NCBI RefSeq assembly: GCF_017068395.1
Contig: NZ_CP070619.1
Location: 5,084,001 to 5,148,000 of the forward strand
Direction of reading: 5' to 3'
Origin: Rhodococcus pseudokoreensis
Lineage (GTDB): Bacteria; Actinomycetota; Actinomycetes; Mycobacteriales; Mycobacteriaceae
DNA: 64,000 nucleotides
Program-made: the position numbers and the translations under genes
In this document: positions 8,077 through 17,215 of the stretch, piece by piece
Layout of the letters: each line of letters starts with the position of its first letter
Position numbering within the stretch: the stretch's first letter is position 1
The notes under the pieces: generated by a model
What the model saw: the letters and a program-made list of their open reading frames with translations, nothing else
Databases searched by the model: none
What the model was told of the DNA's origin: nothing

Positions 8077-9693
8077 GTGAGCACTGCCGCACCAGCCGTG
8101 ACCGAAGTACTCGACGTTCTCGTCGTAGGAGCAGGATTCGCCGGGCTGTACCAGCTCGAAAATCTGCGGAGTCGAGGGTACTCGGTGAAAGTAGTCGAGG
8201 CGGGTGAGGACCTGGGCGGAATCTGGCACTGGAACCGCTACCCGGGCGCCCGAGTGGACAGCGAAGGTCCCATCTACCAGTTCACGCGCCCCGACCTATG
8301 GGATGAATTCGCGTTCTCCGAGCTCTACCCCGGAGGCGACGAACTGCGCCGCTACTTCAAGTACGTCGACGCGAAGCTCGATCTGAGCAAGGACATCTAC
8401 TACAACACCCGGGTCGATTCCGCCGAGTTCAACGATAAGACGAACACCTGGATCGTGACCGCGGAGAACGGAAGCACTTTCGTCTGCAAGTACTTCGTTC
8501 TCTGCACCGGATTCGCGGCAAAGCCGATCTTCCCGAAGCTCCCGGGAATGGACAGCTTCGCAGGGATCAACCACCACACCGGTTTGTGGCCCGAAGGCGG
8601 AATCGATTTCGCAGGAAAGCGAATCGCCATCATCGGTACCGGCGCCAGCGGTGTGCAGGTCGCTCAGGAGGCGTCGAAGGAAGCCGCACAGCTGACCATC
8701 TTCCAGCGCACCCCCGTTCAGGCGCTCCCGATGCGACAGCGCCAGCTCACCGACGAGGACAACGCGAAGATCAAGTCCGATCTGGCGGACAGATTCAGTC
8801 GTCGTGCGGCGTCATTCTCCGGCTTCGACTTCGACTTCATTCCCAAGTCAGCCCTCGAGGTGAGCGACGAGGAGCGAACCACCACTTACGAGCGACTGTG
8901 GGAGTACGGTTTCGAGTTCTGGCTCGGAACGTACCAAGACGTCTTCGTCGACGATGACGCAAACGACACGGCCTACGAGTTCTGGCGGGACCGGACGCGT
9001 GCCCGGATCAAGGACCCGGTCATCGCCGAGAAGCTGGCGCCGACGACGAAGGCGTACCCCTTCGGCGTGAAGCGCCCCTCGCTGGAGCAGACGTACTACG
9101 ACATCTTCAACCAGGACAACGTGCGTCTCGTCGATCTGCACGAGGACCCGATCGAGACGATCACGCCCACCGGACTGAAGACCACATCGGAAGAGCACGA
9201 GTTCGACATCATCGTCTATGCAACGGGCTTCGATGCCGTCACCGGTGGCCTGACCGCCATCGACATTCGCGGCACCGACGGTACGTTGCTCAGGGACAAG
9301 TGGTCGAACGGTGTGCGGGCAAACCTCGGGGTCGCAACGGCAGGATTCCCCAACCTGCTGTTCCTCTACGGACCACTGAGCCCGTCGGGCTTCTGCAACG
9401 GGCCAAGCTGCGCCGAGATCCAAGGTGACCTCATCGTCGACACCATCGACTACATGCGGGACAACGGATTGAACCGTATCGAGTCCGAGGCGGACGCGGA
9501 TGCTGCCTGGTCCGATCACGTCGCCGAGCTGACGACCGCGGCGCTCTACGACAAAGCCGACTCCTGGTACATGGGTGCCAACGTCCCGGGTAAACCGCGG
9601 CAGTTGCTGAACTACCCCGGTGGTCTTCCCCTCTACCTGGCCAAGTGGGACGAGATCGTGTGTGCGGGATACAAGGGCTTCACGCTTTCCTGA
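8077..9693 (+). CDS. Baeyer-Villiger monooxygenase 1 (type I, FAD/NADPH)
   Basis: Inserts oxygen next to a ketone carbonyl to form an ester or lactone. All fingerprints are present: FAD-binding VVGAGFAG (G18-G23), GGIWHWNRYPGARVD (about 47-61), the BVMO signature FAGINHHTGLWP (F161-W171), NADPH-binding IIGTGASG (about 185-192) and YATGFDAVTGG (about 385-395). The length (538) matches cyclohexanone/cyclopentadecanone-type enzymes. The GTG start has AAAGGAG at 8064-8070. It lies between an aldehyde dehydrogenase and an esterase, a classical cyclic-ketone degradation layout. A second BVMO at 26309 is a close paralogue. Both share an unusual NGPSCAEIQGD/NGPTCAEVQGE block. The natural ketone is not deducible. 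Confidence 0.93.
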   Translation: MSTAAPAVTEVLDVLVVGAGFAGLYQLENLRSRGYSVKVVEAGEDLGGIWHWNRYPGARVDSEGPIYQFTRPDLWDEFAFSELYPGGDELRRYFKYVDAKLDLSKDIYYNTRVDSAEFNDKTNTWIVTAENGSTFVCKYFVLCTGFAAKPIFPKLPGMDSFAGINHHTGLWPEGGIDFAGKRIAIIGTGASGVQVAQEASKEAAQLTIFQRTPVQALPMRQRQLTDEDNAKIKSDLADRFSRRAASFSGFDFDFIPKSALEVSDEERTTTYERLWEYGFEFWLGTYQDVFVDDDANDTAYEFWRDRTRARIKDPVIAEKLAPTTKAYPFGVKRPSLEQTYYDIFNQDNVRLVDLHEDPIETITPTGLKTTSEEHEFDIIVYATGFDAVTGGLTAIDIRGTDGTLLRDKWSNGVRANLGVATAGFPNLLFLYGPLSPSGFCNGPSCAEIQGDLIVDTIDYMRDNGLNRIESEADADAAWSDHVAELTTAALYDKADSWYMGANVPGKPRQLLNYPGGLPLYLAKWDEIVCAGYKGFTLS

Positions 9694-9738
9694 ACAGTCA
9701 ATTTGCCTCCCTCGATTAGTGATGAAAGTGAGCAACAC

Positions 9739-10644
9739 GTGTCCGTGAGCAAAGAATCCCTGTTCCTCAACGACCTGTACGCTTCGTGGCTTACCCGGTC
9801 CGAAGGAATGGACCTCGCCAGTCAGCGAGATATGTTCGAAGAGTGGCATCTTCCGACCATCGAACCCATCGACGTCACCTATGAGGAAGTGACAGCCAAC
9901 GGTGTGCCGGCAACTTGGGCGAAGCCTCTGGGGGCCGCCGAGGACCGCGTGATCGTCTTTACCCACGGTGGCGGGTTCGTGACAGGTTCACGGTTCTCAC
10001 ACCGCAAGCTCGCGGCACACCTCGCCAAACTGGCGGGTGTTCACGCCCTGATCGTGGACTATCGGCTCGCGCCGGAGCACAAGCACCCGGCCCAACTCGA
10101 AGACTGCATGGCCGTCCACAAGTGGCTCCGCACGCAAGGTTACAAGGCGGAGTACACGGCGACTGTCGGCGACTCGGCGGGTGCCAACCTCGCGATCTCG
10201 ACAGCGTTCGAACTCGCGAGCTTGGAACTTCCCACTCCGGCTGCCGTCGTCACGCTTTCGCCGTGGCTGGATATGGAGATCAAGGGGTTGACGGTCGAAT
10301 CGAACGACGCGGTCGACGTATTGGCCAAGAGGGCGGTTCTGGAAATGATGCGGGAGATGTTTCTCTCAGAACCCGCAGATGCAACGGACCCGCGGGCGAA
10401 CCCACTGCTCAACGACTTCACCGATTTCCCTCCGGTGTACGTATCGGTCGGAGGCTATGAGACGCTGCTGGACGACTCACGTCGGTTGGCCGAATTGATC
10501 GAGAAGGTGAGCGGCGAGGTCGTGCTCGACGTGGTCGATGAGCAACAGCATGTATTTCACTTCAACGCGGGGCGGGCGCCCGAGGCCGATCACGCGTTGA
10601 GCCGGATTGCCCGGTGGCTGCGACCCAAGTTGGGTCTCGTCTGA
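9739..10644 (+). CDS. Alpha/beta hydrolase of the hormone-sensitive-lipase family
   Basis: Ester or lactone hydrolase. The oxyanion-hole motif HGGG is at residues 76-79 and the nucleophile motif GDSAG at 144-148. Candidate acid and base residues follow in GGYETLLDDSRRL and EQQHVFHF. The frame is open from 9703 (TTG), but GTG 9739, preceded by AAGTGAG, is the more likely start. It is 45 bases after the BVMO stop, so the two are probably cotranscribed. The neighbourhood suggests it cleaves the BVMO product. Confidence 0.85.
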   Translation: MSVSKESLFLNDLYASWLTRSEGMDLASQRDMFEEWHLPTIEPIDVTYEEVTANGVPATWAKPLGAAEDRVIVFTHGGGFVTGSRFSHRKLAAHLAKLAGVHALIVDYRLAPEHKHPAQLEDCMAVHKWLRTQGYKAEYTATVGDSAGANLAISTAFELASLELPTPAAVVTLSPWLDMEIKGLTVESNDAVDVLAKRAVLEMMREMFLSEPADATDPRANPLLNDFTDFPPVYVSVGGYETLLDDSRRLAELIEKVSGEVVLDVVDEQQHVFHFNAGRAPEADHALSRIARWLRPKLGLV

Positions 10645-10651
10645 ACTCTGC

Positions 10652-10670
10652 CATACGCAGCGTGCGTATG
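10652..10670. promoter_or_regulatory. Inverted repeat CATACGCA-GCG-TGCGTATG
   Basis: Perfect 8-bp arms separated by three bases lie just after the hydrolase stop and 144 bases before the crotonase start. It could be an operator or a small RNA hairpin. No T run follows, which argues against a classical terminator. Confidence 0.35.
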
Positions 10671-10813
10671 AACGCGAAGGTGCTCGGCGGCAGGAGGTGA
10701 AGGTGTTCGTCGGCGGCGGTCTACACGGGTCTGGACCGACGACGAGTTCGTTCGCGTGTCGGTCGGGCACCAGTCGAACGATCGATCCGCAGTGAAGCGA
10801 GGGAGATACACCC

Positions 10814-11614
10814 ATGGATGGTCCAATCCTCGTCCAACGCGACGGGTTCATCGAGGCATGGACGATTAATCGACCCGCGCAGAGCAATCCCATTTCCGGG
10901 ATGGACGTTGTGGACGCATTGGTCGCCTGCGTCGATGCCGTCAACGCCGACTACGGCGCGCGAGCTGTCATCGTCACCGGCGCCGGAGCGACGTTTTCCG
11001 CCGGCGGCAACGTCAAGGACATGGCGAATCGTCGCGGATTGTTCGGGGGGAAGCCTCACGAACAACGGGATGGCTACAGAGCTGGGATACAACGGATTCC
11101 GCGAATCATGTACAACTGCGACGTGCCTCTCATCGCAGCGGTGAACGGTCCCGCAATCGGTGCCGGATGCGACCTCGCCCTCATGTGCGACCTCCGCATT
11201 GCCAGCGAAACGGCATTCTTTGCAGAGAGCTTCGTCAAGCTCGGAATCATCCCGGGTGACGGTGGCGCGTGGCTGCTACCCAAGGCCGTCGGGATGGCGC
11301 GGGCCGCAGAGGTGATATTGACGGGCGACCGTGTCGACGCGATGAAGACACTCGAGTGGGGATTGGTCTCCAGTGTCGTTGCGCCGGAGACGCTGCTCGA
11401 CGAAGCTCGCGCGCTCGCCGGCCGGGTGGCCGCCAATCCGCCACACACGGTACGGATGGCCAAGAGGCTCCTCCGCGAGGGGCAGCACCAAAGCCTCGAC
11501 AGTCTCCTCGAATTGTCCGCTGCCATGCAGGCGCTGGTTCAGCAGACGACCGATCACACCGAGGCGGTCAACGCCTTCATGGAGAAGAGAACTGCCGCCT
11601 TCACCGGCGAGTGA
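10814..11614 (+). CDS. Enoyl-CoA hydratase/isomerase (crotonase) family protein
   Basis: A 266-residue crotonase that hydrates or isomerises enoyl-CoA in beta-oxidation-like routes. VIVTGAGATFSAGGNVKD (about 53-70) supplies one oxyanion-hole NH, and AVNGPAIGAGCDLALMCDLRIA (about 110-131) the other. The catalytic position in FVKLGIIPGDGGAWLLPK carries D in GDGG, as in some hydratases. The start is preceded by GAGGGAGA. It ends at a strong hairpin and converges with two acyl-CoA dehydrogenases. The specific enoyl-CoA is unknown. Confidence 0.9.
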   Translation: MDGPILVQRDGFIEAWTINRPAQSNPISGMDVVDALVACVDAVNADYGARAVIVTGAGATFSAGGNVKDMANRRGLFGGKPHEQRDGYRAGIQRIPRIMYNCDVPLIAAVNGPAIGAGCDLALMCDLRIASETAFFAESFVKLGIIPGDGGAWLLPKAVGMARAAEVILTGDRVDAMKTLEWGLVSSVVAPETLLDEARALAGRVAANPPHTVRMAKRLLREGQHQSLDSLLELSAAMQALVQQTTDHTEAVNAFMEKRTAAFTGE

Positions 11615-11630
11615 CGTGCCCGAGAACCGA

Positions 11631-11670
11631 AGAACTCCGTGGATGCGAATTGATGCTTCCACGGAGTTCT
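11631..11670. terminator. Hairpin between convergent genes
   Basis: Perfect 13-bp arms, AGAACTCCGTGGA (11631-11643) and TCCACGGAGTTCT (11658-11670), with a 14-base loop. It lies between the crotonase (+) and the acyl-CoA dehydrogenase (-) stops, so it can serve both. There is only a short pyrimidine run after it. Confidence 0.7.
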
Positions 11671-11722
11671 CCCTTCAGTTCTGCTCGCGAAACTGGTGTT
11701 AGTTCTGGTAGCGCCTGGCACT

Positions 11723-12751
11723 TCAGCGGGTGATGAGGCCCCAGATATTTTCGCATCCTGCTTCGAGTGCGGCGGTGGTCAAGATCTCGTCCCAGTAGTG
11801 GACGGATCCGAATTCCGAGCGCCACGCCAGTGCGGGTTTGGTGAATTCGTGCAGCCTGTGCTCGCGGGTGGTGCCGATCGCCCCGTGTACCTGGTGGGCG
11901 TTACGGACGATGACCGATGCCGCGTGTCCGACGCACGACCGGGCGACGGCAATCGGGAGTTCGAGGTTCTCACTCGACCACTGTGTGCGGACCGCTTCCG
12001 TCAGTGCTGCTTCGGTCGCTGTTCGGGCGAGGGAACCTTCGGCGGCCATATCGGCCACCAGGTTCTGCACGGCTTGAAACCTGGCCAGGGGGCGTCCGAA
12101 TTGCACTCGTTCGGTGGTGTGGGCGACGGAGAGATCGAGGATGCGGTCGAGGGCGGCACACGCCTGCAGCGCCCGGATGAGGGCGCCCCGTAGAAAAAGT
12201 TGTCGGATCACCGAGTCCGACACTGCGGTGCCCGACAATGCGATCGTGTCAGCGGATACGACGTCGCGGGGTTCGTCGGCGAGGTTGGACCCGGAGGTGA
12301 TGTCGAAGACTGTTGTCTCGAGGTCGGCGACGACGTACGTGTCGTTCTTCCGCCAGACCGTGACGATCTTGTCTACCTGGGACGCCCACGGCACGCCGCG
12401 GGCGACGCCGTTCTCGTCGAGTACGCATGCGGTGAGGCGCGCATTGTCCATCGGTAGACCGGCCTCTTCGAGGAGCCAACCGGCGAGCAGGTCGTGTTCG
12501 GCGAGGGGAATCCGGACTCGGTGCGACGCCGCGGCGCGCAAGAGTTGCGCTGCCTCGTACCAACCTGCGCCGCTGCCGCCGGTCTCTTCGCGGCCGGTCA
12601 GCCGGGCGAGACCCAGTTCGTCGAGTTGTGCCCACAGTGCAAGATCGCACGTGGCGATACCGTTCTCGGGCCCGTTCCGTTCCCGGTGATCGGAAAAGAC
12701 TGCGGACATCATGTCGGTCAGGTTCGCGTCGACCGTGGTTGGTGCGTGCAT
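11723..12751 (-). CDS. Acyl-CoA dehydrogenase family protein (short member)
   Basis: FAD enzyme that introduces a double bond into an acyl-CoA. The 342-residue protein has the C-terminal helical domain with RVQFGRPLARFQAVQNLVAD (residues about 220-240) and HQVHGAIGTTREHRLHEF (about 285-302). Its N-terminal and middle domains are divergent and short. It overlaps the stop of the upstream 381-residue dehydrogenase by ATGA. Such pairs often form heteromeric alpha/beta dehydrogenases in actinobacteria (as in FadE pairs for sterol side chains), with only one subunit carrying the catalytic base. That pairing is an inference here. Confidence 0.88.
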   Translation of the reverse strand: MHAPTTVDANLTDMMSAVFSDHRERNGPENGIATCDLALWAQLDELGLARLTGREETGGSGAGWYEAAQLLRAAASHRVRIPLAEHDLLAGWLLEEAGLPMDNARLTACVLDENGVARGVPWASQVDKIVTVWRKNDTYVVADLETTVFDITSGSNLADEPRDVVSADTIALSGTAVSDSVIRQLFLRGALIRALQACAALDRILDLSVAHTTERVQFGRPLARFQAVQNLVADMAAEGSLARTATEAALTEAVRTQWSSENLELPIAVARSCVGHAASVIVRNAHQVHGAIGTTREHRLHEFTKPALAWRSEFGSVHYWDEILTTAALEAGCENIWGLITR

Positions 12752-13896
12752 CAGCGCATCCCCAATCCCCGCGCGATCACGCCGCGCAGAACTTCGTTGG
12801 TGCCGCCCCGGAGAGTAAATCCCGGGCGTTGGACGATGGCGTCCTCGAGCATCGAGGCGTAACGAGTAGGCGAAGATTCATCGGTGAGGAGGTCGGCAAA
12901 GTCGGCTACGTCGCCTTCGGTGGACGTCCCGAGGACCTTGACCACGGCGGCGGCGGTGTCGGCGGGTTCGTGGCACTCGAGTGCGCCCGCCACTGCAGTC
13001 GACATGTGGTGCAGCCCGGCGATCCGTCCGAGATACCGGCCCAGATTCGAATGCCGCGGCAAGGTTCCCTGCTTCATCTGTTCGGCCGTCTCGGCGCGCA
13101 GGACGAATGTCGACAGGAATCGCTCCGGGCCGCTGCGTTCGAAGCTGAGTTCCGAGGTGACCTGCTGCCACCCGTTGTTGATGGTGCCGAAGACCATCTC
13201 GTCCACGACGAGGACCTCGTCGAGGAGGACCTCGTTGAAGTGGTGCTGCCCGTTCATCGACACGATCGGTCTGATGCCGACTCCGGGGGCGCGCAGATCG
13301 ACGATGAACTGGCTGAGGCCGTCGTGCCGGTGCGCCGGATCGAGTGGGGCGGTGCGGGCAAGGCAGATGAACGCGTCAGCGCGATGAGCACCGGAGGTCC
13401 AGACCTTGACTCCGGTAATGGACCACCCTCCGGCCACGCGGGTGGCCTTTGTGCGCACACTGGCCAAATCGGACCCGGAATCCGGCTCGCTCATACCGAT
13501 ACCGAAATAGCATTCTCCGCGCGTGATCGCCGGCAAGAATTTGTGCTTCTGGACTTCGGTGCCGTACTTCAGCAGCGACGGGACGATCTGCCGGTCGGCG
13601 ATCCAGTGGGCGGCGACGGGGGCGCCAGCGGCGAGCAACTCTTCGGTGACGACGAACCGTTCGAGGTGGCGGCGGCCGTGGCCGCCGTACTCGGCCGGCA
13701 CGGTCATGCCGAGCCATCCGCGGGCGGCCAATGCACGTGTGAAGTCTTCGTCCCAGCCGGTCAACCAGGAGTCGACCTGTCGGCCGATCTTGCCTTCACT
13801 GAGTTGCTCGGCAAGAAACTCACGGACTTCGGTCCGCAAGTCGTCCATGGCGTGTGGGTCACTGGAGACCGGGGGCACCAGTCTGAGGTTGGTCAT
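12751..13896 (-). CDS. Acyl-CoA dehydrogenase
   Basis: A 381-residue full-length acyl-CoA dehydrogenase. GWLGMTVPAEYGGHGR lies near the N-terminus, GIGMSEPDSGSDLASVRTKA is the FAD/substrate block of the middle domain, and SITGVKVWTSGAHRAD follows. FTLRGGTNEVLRGVIARGLG is the C-terminal FAD-interface block. It is translationally coupled to the shorter dehydrogenase downstream, and together they probably form one complex. A CoA-transferase remnant lies immediately upstream on the same strand, suggesting an older transferase-dehydrogenase operon whose first gene has decayed. Confidence 0.92.
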   Translation of the reverse strand: MTNLRLVPPVSSDPHAMDDLRTEVREFLAEQLSEGKIGRQVDSWLTGWDEDFTRALAARGWLGMTVPAEYGGHGRRHLERFVVTEELLAAGAPVAAHWIADRQIVPSLLKYGTEVQKHKFLPAITRGECYFGIGMSEPDSGSDLASVRTKATRVAGGWSITGVKVWTSGAHRADAFICLARTAPLDPAHRHDGLSQFIVDLRAPGVGIRPIVSMNGQHHFNEVLLDEVLVVDEMVFGTINNGWQQVTSELSFERSGPERFLSTFVLRAETAEQMKQGTLPRHSNLGRYLGRIAGLHHMSTAVAGALECHEPADTAAAVVKVLGTSTEGDVADFADLLTDESSPTRYASMLEDAIVQRPGFTLRGGTNEVLRGVIARGLGMR

Positions 13897-13910
13897 GATG
13901 GTTCTTCCAT

Positions 13911-14330
13911 TCAGGAGGAGGTGGCCTGAGGCGAGGTCGCCGTCACGACGGATGCATCGGCCAGCGCATGGACGCGGTCGGCGGAGTAACCGAGATCTTC
14001 GAGGATCGTGAAGGTGTCCTCACCGAGCAGGGGAGGGTGTCGGCTGAGCGAAATCGGTGTGCGCGACATCGCGAACGGAGTGCGGGTGGCGTGATACTCG
14101 CCTTCGGTGGGGTGTTCACGCTTGGTGATCAATCCCTGGTCCAGGACGTAGGCGTTCTCGTGTGCGTGGGCGAGATCGAGTAGGTCGGACGCGGGAATTC
14201 CCTGTGTCTGACACAAGTCCAACCAACCCGCGTGGTCCGGCTGGGGACGGCCTCACGGATCGCCGAGAGAAGTTCGCCCATGCGGGTGTGGCGGTCGTCC
14301 ACCGAGGCGTAGCGGGGGTTGTTCACCAGA
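13911..14330 (-). pseudogene. C-terminal fragment of a CaiB-type CoA transferase, frameshifted
   Basis: The minus strand reads VNNPRYASVDDRHTRMGELL (about 14326-14245), loses frame near 14225, and resumes as WLDLCQTQGIPASDLLDLAH...PTEGEYHATRTPFAMSRTP...HPPLLGEDTFTILEDLGYS to 13911. Together these form the C-terminal third of a family III CoA transferase. The N-terminal two-thirds are absent; beyond 14330 is the promoter region of the divergent iclR-type gene. The fragment is 15 bases upstream of the dehydrogenase start. It probably activated the substrate of the two dehydrogenases before decay. Confidence 0.75.
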
Positions 14331-14389
14331 CAGGAAGCACTTCAAGGACTATGTCAGCCGGAGCAGGTTTCCGCAATAAAAGAGTTGAA

Positions 14390-14403
14390 TACATATATAA
14401 GTA
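14390..14403. promoter_or_regulatory. AT-rich imperfect palindrome before the IclR gene
   Basis: TACATATATAAGTA is nearly palindromic and resembles the centre of the 18-bp palindrome at 6001. It is about 56 bases upstream of the IclR start, where autoregulatory sites of this family usually sit. It could equally be simply the promoter -10 region. Confidence 0.3.
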
Positions 14404-14458
14404 AGATAGAGTGGTGGTGACCGCTCGGATGGAGCAGTGCCCGTAGGGAGAATGTGCC

Positions 14459-15217
14459 GTGATGCAACCAGAGGACGCCCTCAATGTTCGAGGCCGCAGT
14501 CGCCATCGAACCGTGGACCGCATTGCTGCGATTCTCGAGCTCGTAGCCCGATCCCGCACCGGACTCACCTTGAGTGGGATGGCCAAAGAGCTCGACGCGC
14601 CGATCAGTTCGACGCAAGGTCTCGTCAACGGCCTCGTTGCGACGGGTTATCTCGAGGAGCACGAGCGACGGTACTCGCTCGGCAGTGCCCCGTATCTACT
14701 CAACCGCCTCGCTGGGCGGCAGCCCGTCTCGACGGTCACGCACGCCGACCTCGAAGACGTCCACGCGAGTTCCGGCTTGACGACCGTGCTGTCGATCGCC
14801 GTCGGTCCGAACATCTTCTACGTCGACTACTGCTCTTCCGACCCACGGTTCGCGTACCTCGCCGAGAACTACGTGAGGCGATCGCTCATCCGTACCTCCG
14901 GCGGCTGGATACTGCTTGCCGGGATGGAGAAGCGTGACCTCTGGGCGTACATCCAGTCTCTGCCCGACGAGGATCGCGACACTGTCGAGCGGTTCTTCGC
15001 TGCCCTGCCGGAGATCGAACAGACCGGAATCTGCGCCTCCCCCAACGAGTCGACGGACGGCGACGGTGTCTCGGTCGCGGTTCGTGAGAACGGCAAGACC
15101 GTCGCCGCCGTCGGTGTCATCGCACCACACACCGTGATCACGAAGGAACGCGACAGGCTGGTCGCGCTCTTGGAGCAAGGTGCCCGGAGTTGGTCCGATC
15201 GCAGCGTACGACCGTAA
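14459..15217 (+). CDS. IclR-family transcriptional regulator
   Basis: A 252-residue regulator. The N-terminal winged helix (RTVDRIAAILELVARSRTGL, then MAKELDAPISSTQGLVNGLVATGYLEE) is followed by an effector-binding domain of about 170 residues (SIAVGPNIFYVDYC..., GGWILLAGM, GVSVAVRENGKTVAAVGV). The GTG at 14459 has GGGAG eight bases upstream; ATG 14462 is an alternative. It is divergent from the dehydrogenase pair and CoA-transferase remnant, so it probably controls them and perhaps the BVMO 1 cluster. The ligand is unknown. Confidence 0.9.
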   Translation: MMQPEDALNVRGRSRHRTVDRIAAILELVARSRTGLTLSGMAKELDAPISSTQGLVNGLVATGYLEEHERRYSLGSAPYLLNRLAGRQPVSTVTHADLEDVHASSGLTTVLSIAVGPNIFYVDYCSSDPRFAYLAENYVRRSLIRTSGGWILLAGMEKRDLWAYIQSLPDEDRDTVERFFAALPEIEQTGICASPNESTDGDGVSVAVRENGKTVAAVGVIAPHTVITKERDRLVALLEQGARSWSDRSVRP

Positions 15218-15241
15218 TGCAGCCGACCCGGGGCACCGTGG

Positions 15242-16174
15242 TCAGCCGGAGAACTGCTTGCCGAGGAATTCGACGACGGCACCGTGCAGTTCAGCGCTGC
15301 GCGGAATGGCACCGGTCATCCAGTACACGGCATGGACAAGGCCTTCATACAGTTCGACCTGCACGGGGACGCCCTGGTCGGCCAACCTCCGGCCGTAGTC
15401 CACGCCCTCGTCCCGAGTGACCTCGTATTCGTTGAGCAACAGCAGAGTGGAGGGAAGCCCGGACAGATCCGCGGCCTTGGCCGGGGAGGCATACGGATTC
15501 TCGGCGTCTTCCGGGGTGGCCAGGTACTGCTCCCAGAACCAGTCGATGGCTGCCGTGGTGACCAAGTACCCCTCGGCGTTCTCCTCGCGCGACGGGAATC
15601 GTGCCGTGCCGTCGATGACCGGATAGATCAATACCTGAGCGCGCAGTGCCGGGGCGCCGGTGTCGCGTGCCCGGAGGGCTGTGACCGCGGCCAGGTTGCC
15701 TCCGGCGCTGTCACCCATGACGGCTACGCGCGTGCCGTCGCCACCGAAGTCGGCTGCGTGCTCGACGACCCAGTTCAGTCCGGCGAACGCATCTTCGGGT
15801 GCGGCAGGAAACTTGTGCTCGGGAGCCAGCCGGTAACTCAGTGCAGCCACGACGACTTTCGCATCGGCGGCGAGTGCGCGACATGGCTGCTCGGTGACGT
15901 CGAGGCTGCCGGCGACCCAGCCACCGCCGTGGATGTACACCACGATCGGCAGAGGTGTTTCGGACTCCGGGATGTAGAGACGCACTGCCTGGTCGCCACC
16001 GGGGCCGGGGTAGACCGTGTCGACGACACGAGCGACGTCCGCCTTCGGTGCCTGGAGGCCGCTGAAGGACTCGACGACCTCACGGACTTCAGCAATGCTC
16101 ATCTGCTCGAACGACTTCAGTCCCTGCTCGTTCAAAGTATCTATCAAATTCTTGACCGCAGGATCGAGTGCCAT
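15242..16174 (-). CDS. Alpha/beta hydrolase of the hormone-sensitive-lipase family (esterase)
   Basis: A 310-residue esterase. HGGGW (82-86) supplies the oxyanion hole and GDSAGG (154-159) holds the nucleophilic Ser. The C-terminal LVHAVYWMTGAIP carries the likely catalytic His. The start MALDPAVKNL at 16174 is preceded by AAGGAG; a five-codon longer start (MKENT) overlaps that ribosome site and is less likely. It is divergent from another hydrolase at 16401 and shares a promoter region with two copies of the TGTCC-N9-ACA motif. It may hydrolyse esters or lactones made by a BVMO. Confidence 0.9.
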   Translation of the reverse strand: MALDPAVKNLIDTLNEQGLKSFEQMSIAEVREVVESFSGLQAPKADVARVVDTVYPGPGGDQAVRLYIPESETPLPIVVYIHGGGWVAGSLDVTEQPCRALAADAKVVVAALSYRLAPEHKFPAAPEDAFAGLNWVVEHAADFGGDGTRVAVMGDSAGGNLAAVTALRARDTGAPALRAQVLIYPVIDGTARFPSREENAEGYLVTTAAIDWFWEQYLATPEDAENPYASPAKAADLSGLPSTLLLLNEYEVTRDEGVDYGRRLADQGVPVQVELYEGLVHAVYWMTGAIPRSAELHGAVVEFLGKQFSG

Positions 16175-16252
16175 GGTGTTCTCCTTCATGTCATGAGCAA
16201 GTCTGTTCAGCCGGCAGGTGGAGCCACACTATGGGTGCGTTCGGCGCGGGGA

Positions 16253-16317
16253 GTGTCCGAAAATCACACACGCATCCGCCCCCCGGTGTTACAGGCGTGT
16301 GTTTCACAATCGGACAC
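16253..16317. promoter_or_regulatory. Two AcoR-type motifs in a divergent promoter (copies 2 and 3)
   Basis: Copy 2 is GTGTCCGAAAATCACACAC (16253-16271, plus strand). Copy 3 is GTGTCCGATTGTGAAACAC (16299-16317, minus strand). They face each other 27 bases apart, so the whole region is a large imperfect inverted repeat. It lies 79 bases from the esterase start (-) and 83 from the hydrolase start (+). Paired sites are expected for an AcoR-like dimeric activator that binds cooperatively. Confidence 0.6.
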
Positions 16318-16400
16318 GCCGACGCCCTGCGGTTCTAGTTTGATTCGGAGTGATCAACAGACGGCTGGAATTTCAGCGTCGCCGACAGAGAGGAACGGCA

Positions 16401-17144
16401 GTGAACGCGATTGCAGCGATCGAAGGAAGCGGTGACCATCGGGTCCTGGTGTTGCACGGCTGGGCGCTGGACAGCAGCGTATGGCTCACCGCCCGAGCCC
16501 GGACGGATCAGTCCCGCTTCACCTACGCGTACCTCGACTTTCCAGGATACGGGGTCAACCGGCCCGAAGCACCGGCCGACGGAATCGACGGGATGGCCGC
16601 GGTCGCCCTCGACGCCGCCGATCAGCTCGGATGGTCGACCTTTTCCGTTCTCGGACATTCGATGGGGGGCACCACAGCGCTTCGGGTGGCGACCCTCGCA
16701 CCTGAACGCGTGACCTCGGTCGTCGCACTGACGCCCGTCTCCCCGGCAGGTACCCCTCTCGACGAAGCGACCTACGGTTCCTTCGCCGGGGCCTGGGCAG
16801 ACCCGGGTGCAGCCATCCGTGGCGCACTGGCACCACACATCGACGAGACAGATCTGAAGAACCTCGTCGACCGCAACCGCTCGACGATGGACCAGGCAAC
16901 CTGGGAGTCCTACCTGAAGAACTGGACCAGTCCCGACTTCCTCGACCAGATGGGCACCTACGAAGGGCCTACCACCCTGATCGTGGGTGAGAGCGACCCG
17001 TTCGTCACCGCCGAGTACCTCGGGGACACGTTGGCGGCCTTGAAGAACGGGAACCTGAAGACCGTTCGGGGCAAAGCCGGGCACTACCCCATGGTGGAGA
17101 ACGCTCCGGAGACGGTGGCGTTGTCGGAGCAATCTCTGTACTGA
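16401..17144 (+). CDS. Alpha/beta-fold hydrolase
   Basis: A 247-residue hydrolase. LVLHGWALDSSVW carries the HG oxyanion motif (residues 17-29), GHSMGG (85-90) has the nucleophilic Ser, LIVGESDPFVT likely the acid, and GKAGHYPMVENAP the catalytic His. GTG 16401 with GAGAGGA upstream is preferred to the longer open frame from 16350, which has no family homology. It forms an operon with the Dabb protein at 17216 and is governed by the twin motif at 16253-16317. Family members cleave esters, lactones or C-C bonds; the substrate is unknown. Confidence 0.88.
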   Translation: MNAIAAIEGSGDHRVLVLHGWALDSSVWLTARARTDQSRFTYAYLDFPGYGVNRPEAPADGIDGMAAVALDAADQLGWSTFSVLGHSMGGTTALRVATLAPERVTSVVALTPVSPAGTPLDEATYGSFAGAWADPGAAIRGALAPHIDETDLKNLVDRNRSTMDQATWESYLKNWTSPDFLDQMGTYEGPTTLIVGESDPFVTAEYLGDTLAALKNGNLKTVRGKAGHYPMVENAPETVALSEQSLY

Positions 17145-17215
17145 TCTGACCGGGAACGCAATCCGGGTTCCGACCATGCCACGTTCGAATCACGAATCCA
17201 GGGAGGATTCTCACC

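Noticed and set aside
12628..13929. 433-codon plus-strand frame
   Set aside because: Antisense to the acyl-CoA dehydrogenase, with no conserved motif.
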